From Pseudomonas sp. DTU12.3 (lineage in GTDB: Bacteria > Pseudomonadota > Gammaproteobacteria > Pseudomonadales > Pseudomonadaceae), in the NCBI RefSeq assembly GCF_004124275.1, contig NZ_CP027218.1, positions 1,367,501 through 1,431,500 on the forward strand: a stretch of 64,000 nt of DNA. Reading direction: 5' to 3'. The notes beneath the pieces are model-generated. The model ran no database searches, had not been told where the DNA came from, and saw only the letters and a list, made by a program, of their open reading frames with translations. The position numbers were made by a program, and so were the translations under genes. Numbering within the stretch: position 1 is the first letter of the stretch; every line of letters begins with the position of its first letter. Positions 17,177 to 25,330 of this stretch are shown here, one piece after another.

Positions 17177-17210
17177 AAACGGGCAAGTACCCTGGAGTAC
17201 TTGCCCGTTT
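17177..17210 (-). terminator. Bidirectional-type terminator after the 2-hydroxyacid dehydrogenase gene
   Basis: AAACGGGCAAGTAC at 17177-17190 pairs perfectly with GTACTTGCCCGTTT at 17197-17210 across a 6-nt loop. On the minus strand the hairpin is followed by a run of U-rich sequence (TTTCATTATAAAAA), 3 bp after the dehydrogenase stop. Confidence 0.88.
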
Positions 17211-17212
17211 TG

Positions 17213-18187
17213 TTATCCGCGCCAGACTTGCGGATTGACCAGATCCTGCGGGCGCTCACCGAGCAGGGCGCTACGCAGATTGGCAAGGGCGCGATTGGCC
17301 ATCGCTTCACGGGTTTCGTCAGTGGCCGAGCCGATGTGCGGCAGGGTCACGGCGTTTTTCAGCTGGAACAGCGGCGATTCGGCCAGCGGTTCCTTTTCGT
17401 AAACGTCCAGACCAGCGCCGCGAATGCGCTTGTTTTGCAGGGCTTCGATCAATGCGGGTTCGTCGACTACCGGGCCGCGGGAGATGTTGACGAGGATTGC
17501 ATTTGGCTTCATCAGCGCCAGTTCGCGGTGGCTGATCAGGTGGCGGGTCTTGTCGCTGAGTGGCACCACCAGACAGACGAAGTCGGCTTCGGCCAGCAAC
17601 TGGTCAAGGCTGCGAAATTGCGCGCCGAGTTGCTGTTCGAGTTCGTTTTTGCGGCTGTTGCCGCTGTAGAGGATCGGCATGTTGAAACCGAAGTGACCAC
17701 GGCGGGCGATGGCGGCGCCGATGTTGCCCATGCCGACGATGCCGAGGGTTTTGCCGTGCACGTCGCAGCCAAACAGCGGAGCGCCGACGCTGGCTTGCCA
17801 TTGGCCGGCCTTGGTCCAGGCGTCGAGTTCGGCGACGCGGCGGGCGCTGCTCATGATCAGCGCGAAGGCGAGGTCGGCAGTGCTTTCGGTGAGAACGTCG
17901 GGGGTGTTGGTGAGCATGATCCCACGTTGGTTGAAGTAGTCGAGGTCGTAGTTGTCGTAGCCGACGGAGACGCTGGAAACGACTTCGAGTTTTGTCGCGG
18001 TTTCAAGTTGGGCCTGGCCGAGTTTGCGGCCGACGCCGATGAGACCGTGGGCGTGGGGCAGGGCTTCGTTGAATTGGGCGTTGATGTCGCCGTTCTTTGG
18101 GGTAGGGACGATGACGTCGAACTCTTGCTGCAGGCGTTCGATCATGGGCGGGGTGATGCGGCTGAAGGCCAGGACAGTTTTTTTCAT
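17213..18187 (-). CDS. 2-hydroxyacid dehydrogenase (glyoxylate/hydroxypyruvate or 2-ketogluconate reductase, GhrB-like)
   Basis: A 324-residue NAD(P)-dependent D-isomer-specific 2-hydroxyacid dehydrogenase. The Rossmann motif GKTLGIVGMGNIGAAIA is near residue 145; the catalytic set is visible as Arg in VSSVSVGYDN..ILVNISRGPVVDE, Glu in the following segment and His in LPHIGSAT. It starts MKKTVLAFSRITPPMIERLQ at 18187; the frame continues upstream to 18385 without family sequence. Closest in character to GhrB/TkrA enzymes that reduce 2-ketogluconate, glyoxylate or hydroxypyruvate. It is monocistronic with its own strong terminator. Confidence 0.87.
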   Translation of the reverse strand: MKKTVLAFSRITPPMIERLQQEFDVIVPTPKNGDINAQFNEALPHAHGLIGVGRKLGQAQLETATKLEVVSSVSVGYDNYDLDYFNQRGIMLTNTPDVLTESTADLAFALIMSSARRVAELDAWTKAGQWQASVGAPLFGCDVHGKTLGIVGMGNIGAAIARRGHFGFNMPILYSGNSRKNELEQQLGAQFRSLDQLLAEADFVCLVVPLSDKTRHLISHRELALMKPNAILVNISRGPVVDEPALIEALQNKRIRGAGLDVYEKEPLAESPLFQLKNAVTLPHIGSATDETREAMANRALANLRSALLGERPQDLVNPQVWRG

Positions 18188-18437
18188 CGTTTTTGGCTCT
18201 TGTTCGGGCTTGATACCAAGCACGCTAACATTTCTGGCTTGGGGTTGTCTTGGCGGCTTGTACGCCGAACAGCCTCTCGGGCTTTTGGGCCAATCATCAG
18301 TTTTTCGGGGGGCGGCTCCGTGTTCATCCAGAGTCTCTCCTAGTGTTGCTGTTCTAAACGTGCGCTGAACTTTTGATGACTTCACTTATAACAAAAAAGA
18401 TCGTCGATAAAGGATTTTATTGCGAATAGGTTTCTAA
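18188..18437. other. Divergent intergenic region, no gene seen
   Basis: About 345 bp separate the divergent dehydrogenase gene and the AT-rich gene at 18533. Apart from the palindrome at 18438-18457 no gene, REP element or clear promoter could be recognised. The left half is GC-normal and the right half is AT-rich. Confidence 0.6.
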
Positions 18438-18457
18438 GACTGTCAGTTCTGACAGGT
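18438..18457. promoter_or_regulatory. lux-box-like palindrome upstream of the orphan gene
   Basis: CTGTCAGTTCTGACAG at 18440-18455 is a perfect 7-2-7 palindrome that fits the CT-N12-AG core of LuxR/LasR-type boxes, within the wider ACTGTCAGTTCTGACAGGT. It ends 77 bp before the start codon at 18533. A 14/16 identical sequence stands 73 bp before the RHS toxin gene (30610-30625). Confidence 0.5.
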
Positions 18458-18532
18458 GCGGGTAAATAATAATAATGGCAGTCTTTTATTTCGCATTTTC
18501 CGCGACAATCAACTTTGATAAAAGGACTTCTC

Positions 18533-18994
18533 ATGAAAAATGAATTTTTTCTGTCTTCAAAACAACAAAAAGATGTGAGCGGTACGGCCAATGTTCTCAT
18601 TGATAGTCTTGCACCATTCAACGGCGTGGTTGAAACCTTCGTAACGAATGGTGAGGAAGTTTACGTTATTGCACGTCAGCAATTTGATGCCACGCGATCA
18701 GGGTCTCTGATGTTCAATTTTAAGACTGATATCACTAATGGAAAGCATGATTATGAGACTGGTTCAGGGCTGTATATTTTTTATAATTTGATCGAAAAGA
18801 CCGATGACTGGGAAAAACTCACGCCGTATCCGGCTGTTTATGGCAGTGGAACTGTAACTGTGAGTTTCGACTATGCTAAAGGTACATTGGCAGTAGAGTT
18901 TGATTTGGAAGTTCAAAACAATTCAACAGAGCCAAAGTTAAAAGCGATTGGTGCATTCAGAGATGTTTCAGGTCTTGAGCATGTTAAGAAATAA
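18533..18994 (+). CDS. Hypothetical protein, AT-rich orphan gene
   Basis: A 153-residue protein I do not recognise, starting MKNEFFLSSKQQKDVSG at ATG 18533, with AAAGGA 7-12 nt upstream. There is no signal peptide and no membrane segment. The sequence alternates hydrophobic and polar residues with many aromatic and Gly/Asn turns (GSLMFNFKTDITNGKHDYET, GSGTVTVSFDYAKGTLAVEF), which suggests an all-beta soluble domain. Base composition is clearly more AT-rich than flanking genes, a sign of transfer. A lux-box-like palindrome lies upstream, so quorum-sensing control is possible. It is isolated from other genes; downstream is repeat-rich sequence. Confidence 0.7.
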   Translation: MKNEFFLSSKQQKDVSGTANVLIDSLAPFNGVVETFVTNGEEVYVIARQQFDATRSGSLMFNFKTDITNGKHDYETGSGLYIFYNLIEKTDDWEKLTPYPAVYGSGTVTVSFDYAKGTLAVEFDLEVQNNSTEPKLKAIGAFRDVSGLEHVKK

Positions 18995-19303
18995 CGCGGC
19001 TCTATTTTTATTCAATCAGTTTTTTGAGTGATCGCCGTCCATCGGGACGTCTACGTTTATCGATAGATGTGGACGTCCCGCGCTGTACTCAGGCTGCTCC
19101 TACGGATTAGCGATGCGTGGCGGGCAGTGTCACTTCCACAGAAAGTCCCTCGGTCACAGGCTGCGGCTGATCTGCGCGAATATGACGTTCTGTTTAAAGT
19201 CAGCCCCGATGGCCGCAGCCGAACTTACATCCTGCCCGCTGGATGGGAAGACACGCGCTCGGCTTTTGTTTTGCGGTGAATTTACCCTCATCGGAACGCC
19301 GCC
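18995..19303. other. Gene-free spacer with a long hairpin
   Basis: GGGACGTC at 19044-19051 and GACGTCCC at 19072-19079 form an 8-bp inverted repeat around a 20-nt loop with further internal pairing; no U-tract follows, so it is not a standard terminator. The rest (19080-19303) contains short frames without family resemblance. I see no gene in it. Confidence 0.5.
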
Positions 19304-19443
19304 CGCCCAGCCCTCTCACCTAGGAGAGGGAGCCGATTTATGGGCTTTTCAATATCTGAATTCGACCCGGTATCGCACGTCGGCGTACTTCTCGCAATCA
19401 CCTCACCCTAACCCTCTCCCTTTGGGAGGGGGTTAGGGTGAGG
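19304..19443. repeat. Long intergenic repeat, copy 3 (short form)
   Basis: Left end CGCCCAGCCCTCTCACC with GGAGAGGGA; right end CACCCTAACCCTCTCCC, TTT, GGGAGGGGG and TTAGGGTGAGGGG followed by CTTTT, as in copies 2 and 4. The interior is only about 75 bp and lacks the tandem units. The right end supplies the PSP-stop codons of the DUF6124 remnant at 19433. Confidence 0.78.
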
Positions 19444-19820
19444 GGCTTTTACTTTGTGAAGGGGACTGCGGGATTTCGTGGTTATCCAGCAACCGATTCA
19501 CCGCCAGTTCGGCGAGCATGATGATCTGCTGGATCGCCAGAATCGTCCTCCGCTGCGGAAGGTCGATGTGGGTGGCGATGTCGCTGGTCATGAGGCTGCT
19601 TGTGCCAGTGATTCGCAGGCGTGCACCAGCAGCATTTTTTTGTCCTGATCCGGGGCGATCTGGAACATGGTGCTGGGTTTGTGGAAGCGCAGGGTGAGTG
19701 CGTTGGGTTTGAGGTAGTGGTCGAGGGCGCGCTCGGCGGCTTCGTGGAATTTCTTTGAACCGGGGAATTCGTAGGGGGGGGGTCTTCGGTTGCAGATGGA
19801 TCTTGAGCAGGATTGAGCAC
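19433..19820 (-). pseudogene. DUF6124 (DUF3077) protein gene, broken by two frameshifts
   Basis: Reading on minus from GTG at 19820, with a perfect AAGGAG 7 nt upstream, gives VLNPAQDPSATEDPPP, then the frame is lost at a run of nine C residues (G9 on plus, 19774-19782). One frame over, homology resumes as YEFPGSKKFHEAAERALDHY and MFQIAPDQDKKMLLVHACES, ending at LAQAAS-stop (19588). A further frame change restores MTSDIATHIDLPQRRTILAI and QQIIMLAELAVNRLLDN, which is the normal C-terminus of the family. All parts are present, so the gene is recently broken, phase-variable at the C9 tract, or affected by sequencing errors. The terminal PSP and stop come from the adjoining long repeat. Family function is unknown. 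Confidence 0.72.
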
Positions 19821-19963
19821 GGTGAAACTCCTTGAAGTGCTCCATTCATCATTCGGACGACCAAGCCCGGTCGCTGATTCGTCAGCGACACCCAAATCCT
19901 AGCCACCACACTTCCGACGGACAACCGTCAAACCCTGTCGGAAAAATCCGCGAAATCCTCAAT

Positions 19964-20045
19964 CTGTAGGAGCTGCCGCAGGCTGCGATCTTTTGATTTT
20001 TAAACGGCAAGATCAAAAAATCGCAGCCTGCGGCGGCTCCTACAC
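19964..20045. repeat. REP-type palindrome pair (type A)
   Basis: CTGTAGGAGCTGCCGCAGGC ... TTTTGAT faces ATCAAAAAATCGCAGCCTGC ... GGCTCCTACA. It lies between the DUF6124 remnant and the LysR gene's 3' end. Confidence 0.87.
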
Positions 20046-20062
20046 GGGCGTGGTGTGTTTAA

Positions 20063-21031
20063 TCAGTTGGCGACTCGGGCGCCGGCGAGGCTGCCGCTGA
20101 GTTCGTAGGCGGCCAGTTCGGCCTGATGGGCGGCGAGGATTTCCGGCAACGACCCACGCAGATACTCAACCCAGGTCTTGATCTTCGCATCCAGATACTG
20201 GCGCGATGGGTAGATCGCATACAGGTTCAGCTCTTGCGAACGGTAGTTCGGCATGACTCGCACCAGCGTGCCGTTGCGCAGTCCTTCAATCGCCGCATAC
20301 ACCGGCAGCACGCCCAGCCCCATGCCGCTGATGATCGCGGTTTTCATCGCGTCAGCGGAGTTCACCAAAAACGGTGAGCTGTTGATGGTGACCATTTCCT
20401 GGCCTTCCGGGCCGTCGAAGGCCCATTTCTCCAGCGGGATCACCGGACTGACCAGACGCAGGCAGGCGTGGTTCAGCAGGTCGCTCGGTTTCTGCGCGCA
20501 GCCGTTGGCTTTCACGTAGGCGGGGGAGGCGCAGACGATGCTGTAGGTGATGCCCAGGCGTTGCGAGACGAAGCCCGAGTCCGGCAGTTCGCTGGCGAGC
20601 ACGATGGACACGTCATAGCCTTCGTCGAGCAGGTCCGGCACGCGGTTGGCCATGGTCAGGTCGAAGGTCACGTCGGGGTGGGTCTTGCGGTAGCGGGCAA
20701 TGGCATCGATGACGAAGTGCTGGCCGATGCCGGTCATGGTGTGCACTTTCAATTGCCCGGCCGGGCGCGCGTGGGCGTCGCTGGCTTCGGCTTCGGCCTC
20801 TTCGACGTAGGCGAGGATCTGTTCGCAGCGCAGCAGGTAGCGTTTGCCCGCCTCGGTCAGGGCGATGCGCCGGGTGGTGCGGTTGAGCAGGCGGGTTTGC
20901 AGATGGGCTTCCAGATTGGAGACCGCGCGCGAGACGTTGGCCGTGGTGGTGTCGAGTTGCACGGCGGCGGCGGTGAAGCTGCCGGCTTCGGCGACGCAAC
21001 TGAAGGCGCGCATGTTTTGCAAAGTGTCCAT
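20063..21031 (-). CDS. LysR-family regulator, probable AaeR-like regulator of the adjacent efflux operon
   Basis: A 322-residue LysR protein. The HTH is visible as FSCVAEAGSFTAAAVQLDTT..TANVSRAVSNLEAHLQTRLL, then NRTTRRIALTEAGKRYLLRC. The C-terminal effector domain includes DVSIVLASELPDSGFVSQRL and AIISGMGLGVLPVYAAIEGL. It is divergent from a four-gene efflux set starting at 21296 that matches aaeXAB plus an outer-membrane factor, so it probably activates that operon in response to aromatic acids (inference from gene order in Pseudomonas and E. coli). ATG 21031. The 264-bp divergent gap contains a REP pair. Confidence 0.86.
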   Translation of the reverse strand: MDTLQNMRAFSCVAEAGSFTAAAVQLDTTTANVSRAVSNLEAHLQTRLLNRTTRRIALTEAGKRYLLRCEQILAYVEEAEAEASDAHARPAGQLKVHTMTGIGQHFVIDAIARYRKTHPDVTFDLTMANRVPDLLDEGYDVSIVLASELPDSGFVSQRLGITYSIVCASPAYVKANGCAQKPSDLLNHACLRLVSPVIPLEKWAFDGPEGQEMVTINSSPFLVNSADAMKTAIISGMGLGVLPVYAAIEGLRNGTLVRVMPNYRSQELNLYAIYPSRQYLDAKIKTWVEYLRGSLPEILAAHQAELAAYELSGSLAGARVAN

Positions 21032-21181
21032 GGGGTGCTCTCAAGGGAGAAGGCAAATTGTGACACGAAGTTTCCGGGGCGAGACCCCCGACCAAGGGAT
21101 TATCTCGTTAACCGTAACAAAGATTCACAGAAATCCCAGCTTATCGCCATTGAGGGCGCCCCCTAGAATTGCGCCGATCCC

Positions 21182-21268
21182 TGTAAGAGCTGCCGCAGGC
21201 TGCGATCTTTTGATTTTGTTTTTAGGGAATCAAGATCAACAGATTGCAGCCTGCGGCAGCTCCTACAT
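21182..21268. repeat. REP-type palindrome pair (type A)
   Basis: CTGTAAGAGCTGCCGCAGGC ... and inverted ATCAACAGATTGCAGCCTGC ... GCTCCTACA, in the divergent gap upstream of the efflux lipoprotein gene. Confidence 0.87.
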
Positions 21269-21295
21269 GTCCCCTCTTCTCAGGAATTCGCAGCT

Positions 21296-22795
21296 GTGCC
21301 GCGTCGCATCAACAGAGCGCTTTTGCCGCTCAGTGTTCTGGCTTTTACCCTGGGTCTCGGCGGCTGCATCTCAACCGAAGGCATTGCTCCGCAAGGCAAC
21401 GCGTTGGACGCCAATTCACTGGCCACCGACGACGCCATCGCCCACGCTGCCCGTGACGCCAATTGGCCCACCGCACAATGGTGGCAAGCCTACGGCGACC
21501 CGCAACTCAATCGCTGGATCGACCTCGCCGTGCACGGCAGCCCGAGCATGGCCATGGCCGCTGCGCGAGTGCGTCAGGCCAAAGCCATGGCCGGTGTCGC
21601 CGAAGCGGCCGAGTCGTTGCAGATCAATGGCGAGTCGACCCTCAAGCGCCACAACTGGCCGACCGATCAGTTCTACGGCCCGGGCGATCTGGCCAACACC
21701 ACCACCTGGGACAACAACGCCGCGCTCGGTTTCAGCTACGCCCTCGACCTCTGGGGCCGCGAAAGCAATAGCAGCGAGCGCGCCGTGGATCTGGCGCACA
21801 TGAGCGCGGCCGAAGCGCGATTGGCGCAGCTGGAATTGCAGAACAACATCGTCCGCGCCTACATCGAACTGTCGCTGCATTACGCTCAGCGCGACATCGT
21901 CGCGGCGACGCTCAAGCAGCAACAGCAGATTCTCGATCTGGCGCAGAAACGTTTGAACGGCGGGATCGGCACGCATTTCGAAGTCAGCCAGGCTGAAACG
22001 CCGCTGCCGGAAACCCACCGTCAGATCGATGCGCTGGACGAAGAAATCGCGCTCAGTCGCAATCAACTTGCCGCGCTGGCGGGTAAAGGGCCGGGGGAGG
22101 GCGCGCAGTTGCAGCGTCCGACCTTGTCCCTCGGTGCGGCGCTGAAACTGCCGTCGGCATTGCCCGCCGAACTGCTCGGCCAGCGTCCCGATGTGGTCGC
22201 CAGTCGCTGGCAAGTGGCGGCGCAGGCGCGCGGTATCGACGTCGCGCACGCCGGGTTTTACCCCAACGTCGATCTGGTCGGCAGCCTCGGCTACATGGCC
22301 ACCGGCGGTGGCGCGCTGGAGTTTTTGACCGGCAAGAAACTCAACTACAACGTCGGCCCGGCGATCTCGCTGCCGATCTTTGACGGAGGGCGTTTGCGCT
22401 CCGAATTGGGCGAGGCTTCCGCCGGTTATGACATTGCCGTGGCGCATTACAACGAGACGCTGGTGAATGCGCTGAAGAACATCTCCGACCAGTTGATCCG
22501 CCGTGAGTCGATGGACAAGCAGCAAGGTTTTGCCGCCGAGTCGGTGGCCACGGCGCAGAAGACTTACGACATCGCGATGATCGCCTATCAACGCGGCCTC
22601 ACCGATTACCTCAACGTGCTCAATGCGCAGACGTTGTTGTTCAAGCAGCAGCAAGTGCAGCAGCAGGTGCAGGCGGCGCGGTTGAGTGCGCATGCCGAAC
22701 TGGTGACTGCGTTGGGTGGTGGTCTCGGTGCTGGCAATGACATACCGACCGCCGAGAAAACCCAGGCGCCGAAAACCCCGGTTCTCCTGCGTTGA
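21296..22795 (+). CDS. Outer-membrane efflux lipoprotein, NodT/OprM family
   Basis: A 499-residue TolC-like outer-membrane factor. Starting at GTG 21296 with AGGA upstream, the lipoprotein signal peptide is PRRINRALLPLSVLAFTLGL followed by lipobox GGC (Cys about residue 24). Two outer-membrane-efflux repeats follow, with the typical WWQAYGDPQLNRWIDLAVHG, ALDLWGRES and YQRGLTDYLNVLNAQTLLF segments. It forms the exit duct for the FUSC/HlyD pair encoded next. The gene lies first in an operon with a 142-bp REP-containing gap before the FUSC gene. Including its own outer-membrane component distinguishes this set from E. coli aaeXAB, which uses TolC. Confidence 0.9.
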   Translation: MPRRINRALLPLSVLAFTLGLGGCISTEGIAPQGNALDANSLATDDAIAHAARDANWPTAQWWQAYGDPQLNRWIDLAVHGSPSMAMAAARVRQAKAMAGVAEAAESLQINGESTLKRHNWPTDQFYGPGDLANTTTWDNNAALGFSYALDLWGRESNSSERAVDLAHMSAAEARLAQLELQNNIVRAYIELSLHYAQRDIVAATLKQQQQILDLAQKRLNGGIGTHFEVSQAETPLPETHRQIDALDEEIALSRNQLAALAGKGPGEGAQLQRPTLSLGAALKLPSALPAELLGQRPDVVASRWQVAAQARGIDVAHAGFYPNVDLVGSLGYMATGGGALEFLTGKKLNYNVGPAISLPIFDGGRLRSELGEASAGYDIAVAHYNETLVNALKNISDQLIRRESMDKQQGFAAESVATAQKTYDIAMIAYQRGLTDYLNVLNAQTLLFKQQQVQQQVQAARLSAHAELVTALGGGLGAGNDIPTAEKTQAPKTPVLLR

Positions 22796-22808
22796 ACACA
22801 CAACCCAT

Positions 22809-22900
22809 TGTAGGAGTGAGCCTGCTCGCGAAAGCGGTGTATCAGTCAACATCAACGTTGAATATGAAAACGCATTCGCGAGCAGGCTCGCTCCCACAGG
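22809..22900. repeat. REP-type palindrome pair (type B)
   Basis: TGTAGGAGTGAGCCTGCTCG and inverted TTCGCGAGCAGGCTCGCTCC with a 45-bp spacer, inside the efflux operon between the outer-membrane factor and FUSC genes. Confidence 0.87.
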
Positions 22901-22937
22901 TTCTGCGACCAGACCGAATCTCATTGAGCACATCTGA

Positions 22938-25130
22938 ATGACTCCCTTGCCCGCACCTCTGCGCTGGCTCTACTCCCTGGAATGGCGCCGTGGTTTTTTC
23001 GACTGGGCGCGCAGCGATGGCGTGACCTGGGTCTACATCTTCAAGGTGTTGATCGCCGCGTTCCTCACGCTGTGGCTGGCGATGCGCCTGGAATTGCCGC
23101 AACCGCGCACGGCGATGATCACCGTGTTCATCGTCATGCAGCCGCAAAGCGGTCAGGTATTTGCCAAGAGTTTCTATCGCTTCCTTGGTACCCTCGCGGG
23201 GTCGGCGATGATGGTCACGCTGATCGCATTGTTCGCGCAAAACACCGAACTGTTTCTCGGCTCGCTGGCGATCTGGGTTGGCATCTGCTCGGCCGGCGCC
23301 GCGCGTTGCCGCAACTTCCGCGCCTACGGTTTTGTCCTCGCCGGCTACACCGCCGCGATGGTCGGCTTACCGGCACTGGCGCACCCGGACGGCGCGTTCA
23401 TGGCGGCGGTGTGGCGAGTGCTGGAGATCTCGTTGGGGATCCTTTGCTCGACCGTGATCAGCGCCGCGATCCTGCCGCAAACCGCCAGCGCCGCCATGCG
23501 CAACGCCTTGTACCAGCGCTTCGGCGTGTTCGCATTGTTTGTCACCGACGGCCTGCGCGGACGCAGCAAAGCCGAGTCTTTCGAAGCCAGCAACGTGCGC
23601 TTCATCGCCGAAGCCGTAGGCCTCGAAGGCCTGCGCAGCGTGACCGTGTTCGAAGACCCGCACATGCGTCGGCGCAACGGCCGGTTAAGCCGTTTGAACA
23701 GCGAGTTCATGGGCATCACCACACGCTTCAACGCTTTGCATCAGTTGCTCGAACGCCTGCGCGGCAACGGCGAAGAACATGTAGTCGCGGCGATCAGACC
23801 AGGCCTGCAGGATCTCGCCGAAGTGCTCGACGGCTTCAGCGGCCGCGCCCTGACCAGCCCCGATGCCGCCCGTTTGGCGACAGCGCTGGCCACCTACAAG
23901 GAAGGTTTGCCGGCACGTGTGCGCAGCTTGCGCGCGATCTTTCAGGAGAGTGATCCGAGCGAAGCCGAACAACTGGATTTCCACACTGCGTACGAACTGC
24001 TCTATCGCTTCGTCGACGACCTGCACAGTTATGCACAGACCCACGCCTCTCTGGCCGATCACCGTCACGAACGCGAGCGCTGGGACGAGCCGTTCACCCC
24101 GCAAACCAACTGGTGGGCGGCCGCTGCCTCGGGCATTCGCGCCTCGTTTATTCTGGTGGTGCTCGGCAGTTACTGGGTCGCCACCGCGTGGCCAAGCGGC
24201 GCGACGATGACGCTGATTGCTGCCGCCACCGTGGGCCTCTCCGCCGCCACGCCAAACCCGAAACGCATGGCTTTTCAGATGGCTTGCGGCACCTTCCTCG
24301 GCGCATTGATCGGCTTCGTCGAGATGTTTTTCATCTTCCCGTGGATCGACGGTTTTCCACTGCTGTGCGTGATGCTCGCGCCAGTGATCGTGCTCGGCTC
24401 GTTCCTCACCTCGCGGCCGCAATACGCCGGTGTCGGCCTGGGTTTGTTGATCTTCTTCAGCACCGGTTCCGTGCCGGACAACCTCACGATCTACAACCCC
24501 TACACCTTCATCAACGACTACATCGCCATGGTCATGGGTATGTTGGTCTGTGCCGCCGCCGGGGCAATTATTCTGCCGCCGAACAGCCGATGGTTATGGA
24601 AGCGTCTGGAGCAGGACCTGCGCGGCCAGGTAGTCTACGCGATCAGTGGCAAACTCAAAGGCCTCGCGTCGAGTTTCGAGAGCCGTACCCGTGACTTGCT
24701 GCATCAGGCCTACGGTCTTGCGGCTGGGGAGCCGAAGGTGCAAAAGCACCTGCTGCGCTGGATGTTCGTGGTCCTCGAAGTCGGCCACGCGATCATCGAG
24801 TTACGCAAGGAACAGGCGATACTGCCGGTGCACCCGGCCTACGCAGAATCGCAGCCGTGGCGGCAGGCGATCCGCGTGATGGGTCGCGCGCTGGTGCGGC
24901 TGTTTCTGCAACCGAACGCCAGCAATCTCGAACGCGCACTGGTCGCCGTCGATCACGCCATCAGCCGCGTCGCGGCCACCGACGAACCGTTCGCGCCGCA
25001 CTTCGATACCTCCGCGTTGCGCCGGGTGAAGAGCTATCTGCATTTCATCCGCACCTCACTGCTTGACCCGCAATCACCGCTCGCTGCCTACGCCATCGCC
25101 AAGCCCGAAGGACTTGCCCATGCCTCGTGA
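22938..25130 (+). CDS. FUSC/AaeB-family inner-membrane efflux protein
   Basis: A 730-residue polytopic efflux transporter of the aromatic-acid exporter (FUSC, AaeB-like) family. Two similar membrane blocks of about six helices are visible: the first from YIFKVLIAAFLTLWLAMRLE through VLEISLGILCSTVISAAILP, the second from ASGIRASFILVVLGSYWVAT through YIAMVMGMLVCAAAGAIILP. Soluble domains of 150-200 residues follow each block. The protein probably exports hydroxylated aromatic carboxylic acids or related compounds. It works with the DUF1656 protein and HlyD-type adaptor encoded directly downstream; the DUF1656 gene overlaps its 3' end by 11 bp. Confidence 0.88.
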   Translation: MTPLPAPLRWLYSLEWRRGFFDWARSDGVTWVYIFKVLIAAFLTLWLAMRLELPQPRTAMITVFIVMQPQSGQVFAKSFYRFLGTLAGSAMMVTLIALFAQNTELFLGSLAIWVGICSAGAARCRNFRAYGFVLAGYTAAMVGLPALAHPDGAFMAAVWRVLEISLGILCSTVISAAILPQTASAAMRNALYQRFGVFALFVTDGLRGRSKAESFEASNVRFIAEAVGLEGLRSVTVFEDPHMRRRNGRLSRLNSEFMGITTRFNALHQLLERLRGNGEEHVVAAIRPGLQDLAEVLDGFSGRALTSPDAARLATALATYKEGLPARVRSLRAIFQESDPSEAEQLDFHTAYELLYRFVDDLHSYAQTHASLADHRHERERWDEPFTPQTNWWAAAASGIRASFILVVLGSYWVATAWPSGATMTLIAAATVGLSAATPNPKRMAFQMACGTFLGALIGFVEMFFIFPWIDGFPLLCVMLAPVIVLGSFLTSRPQYAGVGLGLLIFFSTGSVPDNLTIYNPYTFINDYIAMVMGMLVCAAAGAIILPPNSRWLWKRLEQDLRGQVVYAISGKLKGLASSFESRTRDLLHQAYGLAAGEPKVQKHLLRWMFVVLEVGHAIIELRKEQAILPVHPAYAESQPWRQAIRVMGRALVRLFLQPNASNLERALVAVDHAISRVAATDEPFAPHFDTSALRRVKSYLHFIRTSLLDPQSPLAAYAIAKPEGLAHAS

Positions 25131-25320
25131 AATCGCCTTCCACGGCGTGTACATGCCGACCATGACCCTGATGTTTTTCATCGCTGCAGCGCTGGCCTGG
25201 GCGGTGGATCGGTTCCTGTCCGGGTTCGATCTGTACCGCTTTTTCTGGCACCCGGCGCTGCTGCGTCTGAGTCTGTTTACCTGTCTGTTCGGCGCCATGG
25301 CGCTGACTGTCTACCGTTGA
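25120..25320 (+). CDS. DUF1656 small membrane protein (AaeX-like)
   Basis: A 66-residue protein with two TM helices (MTLMFFIAAALAWAVDRFL and LSLFTCLFGAMALTVY), starting MPREIAFHGVYMPTM at ATG 25120. It is the DUF1656/AaeX family that always accompanies AaeAB-type pumps; the EIAFHGVYMP opening is characteristic. Its gene overlaps the FUSC gene by 11 bp and is followed by the adaptor gene after 10 bp. The role in the pump is not established. Confidence 0.85.
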   Translation: MPREIAFHGVYMPTMTLMFFIAAALAWAVDRFLSGFDLYRFFWHPALLRLSLFTCLFGAMALTVYR

Positions 25321-25330
25321 GAACGTCACG

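Noticed and set aside
19067..19279. Possible small gene of 70 codons on plus
   Set aside because: No ribosome binding site or recognisable family; it starts within the hairpin at 19044-19079 in a repeat-rich spacer.
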